From Paracoccaceae bacterium (GTDB lineage Bacteria > Pseudomonadota > Alphaproteobacteria > Rhodobacterales > Rhodobacteraceae), in assembly GCA_022822495.1 (NCBI GenBank), contig JAJEBQ010000015.1, positions 1 to 58,776 on the forward strand: a DNA stretch of 58,776 nucleotides. Direction: 5' to 3'. Numbering within the stretch: the first letter of the stretch is position 1; each line of letters opens with the position of its first letter. The position numbers and the translations under genes are program-made. The notes below the pieces were generated by a model. That model ran no database searches, was not told the DNA's origin, and worked only from the letters and a program-made list of their open reading frames with translations. Below, one piece after another: positions 53,647 through 58,776 of the stretch.

Positions 53647-56469
53647 TTGTTACGTAGAAAACCAGTAACGCACACTTCCAATAATATTTGGACAGGGTTT
53701 GTTGACATATTAACGGCCCTGCTTCTAGTGCTTGTTTTCATCATCACGATTTTTGTTTTGATACAATACATTTTTTCAACTGAAATTAATAATCTTGAGG
53801 GAGAAAAAATTGAACTTTCGGAAACCGTTGATGAACGAAACAGCAGAATTCTTACTCTTGATTCAAGAATTGAGGGGTTGTTATTGGAACTCAGTGACCT
53901 CCAGACAGAGAAAGACCGACTCACCAATGTTTTGGAGAGTAGGGATACTCTAATTGTTATTTTGAATACCCGCATTGATGAAATTGTATCTGAAGTCAGA
54001 GATTTACAACAACAAAGGAGTGAACTCAACGAGGGCCTTCGAGTTAATCAAGAATCAAATCGCATTCTTGAAGGGAAATTGTTGGACTTGCAGTCTGAAA
54101 TTAACACGTTGGATACGGAAAGAAGTCAACTTGCTGAAGAAATTATAGCCCAAGATAATCTAATCATTATGCTGAATGCCCAAATTGACGAAATTGTTAC
54201 TGAGGTTGAAGGTCTGCAGCAACAAAGGAGTGAACTCAAAGAGGATATTGACAACAAAAACGAAACAAATCTCCTCTTGGAAGATAGAATCATCAATCTT
54301 TTAACTGAAATTGAAGATCTCAACGCTGAAAATGATCAACTTGGCGATGAACTGGATACGAGGGATTCCTTGATCGTAATTTTGAACAACCGAATTGACG
54401 AGATAATAAGCGATGTTCGTACGTATCAGGAAGAGCAGGCTCGACTTGAAACAGAAATTACATCTATCAATGATGAACGAAACCGCCTCCGTGGATTAAT
54501 AAATGATCTTCAAGCAACTATTGAAGCTCTGCAAATAGATATCAAGTCCATCAAACTGACGAACACTGACAACCAAGCCGCAATTATCGAGAAGGAAAGT
54601 TTGATAACTGAACTGAATAAACGGGAGCAGGAGCTCATTGAGAATATCAGCATACTGGAAGATGAGATTGTCAATTTCAAAATACAAAGGGGTAATTTGG
54701 AAGGGGAACTGGCAAAAATGGAAAGCCAGTTGGTTCAAAAGAATATTGAATACCAGGAGGCACAGGCTGATATTTCTGCTTTGAAATCAGACCAGAGCAA
54801 TCTTAACCAATTGCTTCAGAACCAGCAAACCACCATTGGAAATTTACAACAGGATATTGCACAACTTCGGGGAGAAAAGCAGGTTAATCTCACCCTTATT
54901 GATGCCAAGGATCAGGAAATAGCTCGTTTGCGTGAAGAGAATAAAACCTTAATAGAAAACAAAGTCAAACTTGAGGGTGAGATAGTTAGTACTGATAGTG
55001 CCAAGAACCAACTTGAAAGAGAGCAAGAGGACCTCATTGCAGAAGTAAGCAGAGTCAATTCTCAAATTCAGGCAAGCACTAGTCGAATTACGGAGCTTGA
55101 AAGAGAGCAAACTGGCCTTGAGGAGATGATTGCCACCTTAACCATTACAATCGAAACATTGCGGGATGAAATAAGGAATCTTGATGATATCAGGAGAGAA
55201 AACTTAACCACAATAAGTGATAAAGAACGAGAAATTGCCAGTTTGAATGAGGATTACCAGATCTCGCTCAGGCAACTGCAGGAACTTGATCAAAGAGTTG
55301 TAAATCTTCAGGATGAAAGAGATAAACTCAGGCGTAATAATGAAGCTCTAGAAATATTGATCAGAGGATATGAACAACAGATTCATGCCCTCGAAATTAG
55401 CCTTGAAGTGTCAAATCAATTGCTTGAGGGTCAAAAATCAGATACCTCAGAAATCCAGGACGAAATTGATGTTCTGTCCACGAAACTGATTAAAGCAGAA
55501 TTGGAAATCAACGATTTACAAAATGAGATTTTGAGATTGAAAGATGCACTCAGTTTGTTCAACCAAAGGAAGAGCGAAAATGAAACAAGTAACCAAGAAT
55601 TGTCAAATGAGTTGAAACGGGTCAATATAGAGCTTGATCTTGCACTTCAAAACATTGAAGAATTCAAGAAGCTCATTTTTGATCAACTTGGCGTTTTGAT
55701 TGATGTAGAGGATTATCAAGATCAGGAAGGTCCACTGGAAGTTGCTCTGGTAGCTGCCCGGTTGAACGAATTTCTTGAACAATATTTGTCCGCTGAGGAT
55801 GAAATTAACACCCATTTCCAGGATAAGTCGAGGGAGGATCCATCCTTGGGAGGTATACTTAATACATCCCTGGCGAATAAGGTGCTCACTTTAGTTGAGG
55901 AGATACGTGAACAGGAGGAGTTAATTACTGCCCTGGAAAGTGAGATGGATAGAATAAACAGCCGACTGATTGAATTAACCCAGAGTCAGCAAGATTCCCA
56001 AGAGGAGGTGGGCTTATCAAAATACCAATCCCAATTTCTCGAAAACCTTTTGGATATAATTGAAGGACTGGAGGGGGTTGAAATCGTAGGTGATCGATTT
56101 GTTTTCTCCACTGAAATCCTCTTTGCCACTAGCGAGGCAGTTTTATCCGCCAAGGGTAAAGAAGAAATCAAAAAAGTAGGTCAAATAATTTTGGATCTGG
56201 AAATCCCACAGGATGCAAGGTGGGTTTTACAAGTTGATGGACATACTGATAATCAGCCGATAATTCCCGGTGGTGAGTTTGAGGATAATTGGGAATTAAG
56301 TCAGGCGAGAGCGCTTTCAGTTGTAAAATTTCTGATCAAGGAACTTAATTTTCCCCAAAATAAATTGGCCGCAACGGGATATGGCGAGTATCAGCCGGTG
56401 GATTTGGCTGATACGGTCGAAGGAAGAGCAAAGAATCGTCGCATTGAACTCAAGTTAACAGAACCCTGA
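53647..56469 (+). CDS. MotB/OmpA-like peptidoglycan-binding coiled-coil protein
   Basis: A 940-residue protein. A membrane helix at about 18-42 follows a short cytoplasmic end and contains Asp20 in GFVDILTALL, the position of the proton-binding Asp in MotB/ExbD/TolR-type stators. Residues about 45-700 form a very long coiled coil with three 70-residue repeats at 61-270. The C-terminal OmpA-like domain (VDGHTDNQPI, NWELSQARALSV, GYGEYQPVDLAD, RAKNRRIELKL) binds peptidoglycan. TTG start with AGGAA upstream. It probably pairs with the MotA/TolQ-like protein encoded at 39.1 kb as a proton-driven envelope machine. Confidence 0.87.
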   Translation: MLRRKPVTHTSNNIWTGFVDILTALLLVLVFIITIFVLIQYIFSTEINNLEGEKIELSETVDERNSRILTLDSRIEGLLLELSDLQTEKDRLTNVLESRDTLIVILNTRIDEIVSEVRDLQQQRSELNEGLRVNQESNRILEGKLLDLQSEINTLDTERSQLAEEIIAQDNLIIMLNAQIDEIVTEVEGLQQQRSELKEDIDNKNETNLLLEDRIINLLTEIEDLNAENDQLGDELDTRDSLIVILNNRIDEIISDVRTYQEEQARLETEITSINDERNRLRGLINDLQATIEALQIDIKSIKLTNTDNQAAIIEKESLITELNKREQELIENISILEDEIVNFKIQRGNLEGELAKMESQLVQKNIEYQEAQADISALKSDQSNLNQLLQNQQTTIGNLQQDIAQLRGEKQVNLTLIDAKDQEIARLREENKTLIENKVKLEGEIVSTDSAKNQLEREQEDLIAEVSRVNSQIQASTSRITELEREQTGLEEMIATLTITIETLRDEIRNLDDIRRENLTTISDKEREIASLNEDYQISLRQLQELDQRVVNLQDERDKLRRNNEALEILIRGYEQQIHALEISLEVSNQLLEGQKSDTSEIQDEIDVLSTKLIKAELEINDLQNEILRLKDALSLFNQRKSENETSNQELSNELKRVNIELDLALQNIEEFKKLIFDQLGVLIDVEDYQDQEGPLEVALVAARLNEFLEQYLSAEDEINTHFQDKSREDPSLGGILNTSLANKVLTLVEEIREQEELITALESEMDRINSRLIELTQSQQDSQEEVGLSKYQSQFLENLLDIIEGLEGVEIVGDRFVFSTEILFATSEAVLSAKGKEEIKKVGQIILDLEIPQDARWVLQVDGHTDNQPIIPGGEFEDNWELSQARALSVVKFLIKELNFPQNKLAATGYGEYQPVDLADTVEGRAKNRRIELKLTEP
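53827..54456 (+). repeat. Three 70-residue (210-bp) repeats within the coiled coil
   Basis: Landmark segments recur at exactly 70 residues: RDTLIVILNTRIDEI (99), QDNLIIMLNAQIDEI (169) and RDSLIVILNNRIDEI (239). LQQQRSEL at 120 and 190, and the E(L/I)xxLxTExxxL element at 81 and 151, keep the same offset. Seventy residues equal ten heptads, so the coiled coil stays in register. Confidence 0.8.
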
Positions 56470-56528
56470 TCCATTAGGTGTTGAATGTGATATATCAAAA
56501 AAACAGCCAAGATAGGACCTGGGTTTAA

Positions 56529-58757
56529 TTGTTAGAACAAGGAGAGGACAAAAAGCTGGCACAAATTGCCATTAAGGAAGCGGCTCGCAATCCCCAAACC
56601 ATTTCCGGGACGGTCAAGCGTATTGTTTTCAACAATCCAGATAATGGCTTTCATATACTTCGGATTACATTGGATAAGGGTAAAACTGAATCAACTGTTG
56701 TGGGTGTGGGTTTGGGGTCGATTGAGAATGGTATTCACATTACCGCTTTTGGAAAATGGATTAATGACCCCAAGTATGGCAGACAGTTCAAGGCACAATC
56801 CATACAGAGCAGACTCCCAACCCAACCACAAGCAATAGAAAAATATCTTAGTTCAGGCATCTTCAAAGGCATCGGTAAAGTTCTTGCCAACAGAATGGTA
56901 AAGAAATTTGGTAATCAAATTTTTGAGGTGCTTGAGAAAGAGCCACAAAAATTGGCCATTGTTCAAGGCTTGAATAGGGGTGTGATAGACAATTTGGTAA
57001 ATACCTGGGATTCTCAAAAGGAAGAATCACAGGTAACCATTTTCCTGCATGAATTTGGTTTGTCAAAAGTACTTATTCGTAGGATTTTCAAGCGGTATGG
57101 ATATAACACTTTAAATGCCATCAAAGACAACCCTTATCGTTTGATTGAGGATATATGGGGCATTGGTTTTAGCACGGCAGATGAAATTGCGAACAAAGTG
57201 GGAATAAAAAAAGAGGATACCAAAAGAATACGGGCCGGGCTCAACCATACCTTACAGGTTGCTGCCCAAAATGGAAGTTGTGGATCCCAACTTGCTGATC
57301 TTCTTGCGAATGCATGTGAATTACTGGAAGTATCCAGTGATATGGTTCTTACCGTACTAAAGTCTGAAGTACAAGAGGGGCATTTGGTTTTTGAAAAGCA
57401 ATCAGGTGCCGATACTATTTTCCTGAAATATTACTATGAGTTGGAAAATCTTGTTGCCACACTGATAAGAAAGAAGAGTCAACGAAATGTTAGTTGGGAA
57501 ACGCACGATTTTAAAAGGATTTTCCAGCAAATCGAGCACAATTCGAACATATCATTTTCGGATCAGCAGCGAGCAGCAATAAAAGTAGCAATTACAAACA
57601 ATTTATCCATAATTACAGGCGGACCGGGAGTTGGAAAGACAACAATCATTAATGCCGTTTTACAGTTTTTTGAAGCCAAGGGGCTAGAGGTCAAGTTATG
57701 TGCTCCCACTGGTACCGCAGCAAAAAAAATGGGATTGGCAACTGGACATTACGCCTCCACTATACACAGTTTGCTGGGTGTGGACCCCAGAACCCAACAG
57801 ATGAGATTCAGTGAGGATAACCCTCTCGAATGTGACATGCTAATCGTCGATGAAGTTTCCATGATTGATATTGAATTGATGGCATCCCTGCTTAAAGCGT
57901 TGAGTCCCTCAACAGGTGTATTATTTGTTGGTGACAAGGACCAATTACCCTCAATCGGTCCGGGTAATGTTCTCAAGGATTTGATTCTATCACAATCCAT
58001 GGAAGTTGTTTCTCTGACAGAGATTTATCGTCAAGCCCATGGAAGTAAAATCATCTCTGTTGCCAGGCAGGTTCTTGAAGGAAAAGTTCCTAATTTAAGG
58101 AGTGCCCCCGAGGATGATTTTTTCTTTATTGAAACTGACAGCCCTCAAAAGTGTCAGGATTACATAAGTCTTGTAGTAACCGAAAGAATCCCCAAAAAAT
58201 TCGGTTTGAATCCTATACGGGATATTCAGGTTTTAGCACCAATGAAGAACGGACTGATCGGAATAAATCACTTGAATGAAGTTCTTCAGGCTAAACTGAA
58301 CCCCGAAGCTTCACAAAAAATAATTCATGGGCCCCGAAGCTTTGCAAGGGGCGACAAGGTTATTCAGAACAGCAATGATTACGAGAAAGAAATATTTAAT
58401 GGTGATATTGGTTTTATTGCTCGAATAGATAGTGAAATTCGCCAATTATCAGTCGTTTTTGATGGGCGAGAAGTGGAGTATGATTTCGATGATTTGGACA
58501 CATTGGACCCTGCATTTGCTATCACCATCCATAAAAGTCAGGGATCAGAATATCCGGCGGTCGTTATACCCATGATGCTACAACACCGGATCATGCTTCA
58601 AAGAAAACTGGTTTATACGGGAATAACCAGGGGGAAGGGCCTGGTGGTTCTGATAGGGCAGGTCGAGGCCCTTAGAAAAGCGGTCATGAATGCCAGGTTT
58701 GGTCGCAAGGCCACGGAAAGGGTCACCCGGCTGGGGCACTTGTTGCTCGCCAACTGA
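56529..58757 (+). CDS. recD2: RecD2-type ATP-dependent DNA helicase
   Basis: A 742-residue SF1B 5'-3' helicase. The N-terminal OB-like region (SGTVKRIVFNNPDNGFHILRI; core SGTVKRIVF) and helix-hairpin-helix repeats (SGIFKGIGKVLANRMV, DIWGIGFSTADEIA) are specific to RecD2. They are followed by Walker A GGPGVGKTT (from about residue 364), Walker B LIVDEVSM (about 438), GDKDQLPSIGPG and the C-terminal TIHKSQGSEYPAV. It acts in recombination and repair without RecBC. Start TTG 56529; no earlier ATG is in frame. Confidence 0.95.
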   Translation: MLEQGEDKKLAQIAIKEAARNPQTISGTVKRIVFNNPDNGFHILRITLDKGKTESTVVGVGLGSIENGIHITAFGKWINDPKYGRQFKAQSIQSRLPTQPQAIEKYLSSGIFKGIGKVLANRMVKKFGNQIFEVLEKEPQKLAIVQGLNRGVIDNLVNTWDSQKEESQVTIFLHEFGLSKVLIRRIFKRYGYNTLNAIKDNPYRLIEDIWGIGFSTADEIANKVGIKKEDTKRIRAGLNHTLQVAAQNGSCGSQLADLLANACELLEVSSDMVLTVLKSEVQEGHLVFEKQSGADTIFLKYYYELENLVATLIRKKSQRNVSWETHDFKRIFQQIEHNSNISFSDQQRAAIKVAITNNLSIITGGPGVGKTTIINAVLQFFEAKGLEVKLCAPTGTAAKKMGLATGHYASTIHSLLGVDPRTQQMRFSEDNPLECDMLIVDEVSMIDIELMASLLKALSPSTGVLFVGDKDQLPSIGPGNVLKDLILSQSMEVVSLTEIYRQAHGSKIISVARQVLEGKVPNLRSAPEDDFFFIETDSPQKCQDYISLVVTERIPKKFGLNPIRDIQVLAPMKNGLIGINHLNEVLQAKLNPEASQKIIHGPRSFARGDKVIQNSNDYEKEIFNGDIGFIARIDSEIRQLSVVFDGREVEYDFDDLDTLDPAFAITIHKSQGSEYPAVVIPMMLQHRIMLQRKLVYTGITRGKGLVVLIGQVEALRKAVMNARFGRKATERVTRLGHLLLAN

Positions 58758-58776
58758 CCCTCAATGGCAAAAAAAA

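Noticed and set aside
39111..56469. Zorya-type anti-phage system suggested by the MotA-like/MotB-like pair
   Set aside because: No zorC/zorD, helicase-nuclease or zorE gene accompanies either subunit. recD2 next door is a repair helicase with its own typical architecture.

Overview
The window comes from a low-GC, aerobic alphaproteobacterium. The evidence is gene content rather than a marker search: DUF484 next to xerC, DUF2125 beside an arogenate/prephenate dehydrogenase and chaC, a cox-type molybdenum hydroxylase cluster, glutaryl-CoA dehydrogenase, a TAT-exported TRAP binding protein and an alphaproteobacterial elongator tRNA-Met. TTG start codons are frequent, several with a good Shine-Dalgarno sequence (maoC, purH, the MotB-like gene).

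Left part (1-15.4 kb). After a tRNA-Ser and glutaryl-CoA dehydrogenase comes a tightly overlapping minus-strand operon: Rieske oxygenase, two uncharacterised paralogues, a DUF1116 protein and an amidase. I read it as an undescribed catabolic pathway with C-N bond chemistry. Divergent from it are an aminotransferase and a split ThDP decarboxylase of the sulfopyruvate/phosphonopyruvate type, an SGNH esterase, a BisC/DMSO-reductase-type molybdoenzyme, a metallo-beta-lactamase alkylsulfatase-like hydrolase and an ATL-type DNA repair protein. A sulfur/amide scavenging theme is plausible but inferred.

Middle (15.4-40.3 kb). A decayed stretch with a class II aldolase pseudogene precedes an AbrB-type transporter. 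Next is a form II CO-dehydrogenase-like cluster in the order maoC, coxD, coxE, xdhC, a MoeA/MocA fusion, coxS, coxL, coxM. Its MocA half appears to have lost its nucleotide-binding motifs. An Ada-like methyltransferase and nth follow, then an AT-rich insertion of three unknown genes. After that come housekeeping genes (xerC, DUF484, transaldolase, priA, tyrC, DUF2125, chaC) and a MotA/TolQ-like channel gene.

Right part (40.3-58.8 kb). A kinase/epimerase sugar pair is followed by a mobile-element graveyard: two IS1182-like transposase remnants and a TacA-type antitoxin whose toxin gene is broken by one of them. Then come purH, a UMF1 transporter, a DMT exporter, a complete TRAP operon, a 940-residue MotB/OmpA-like coiled-coil protein and recD2. 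The MotB-like gene is the probable partner of the MotA-like gene 13 kb upstream, so the region between them looks inserted or rearranged. No CRISPR array, rRNA or phage module was seen.
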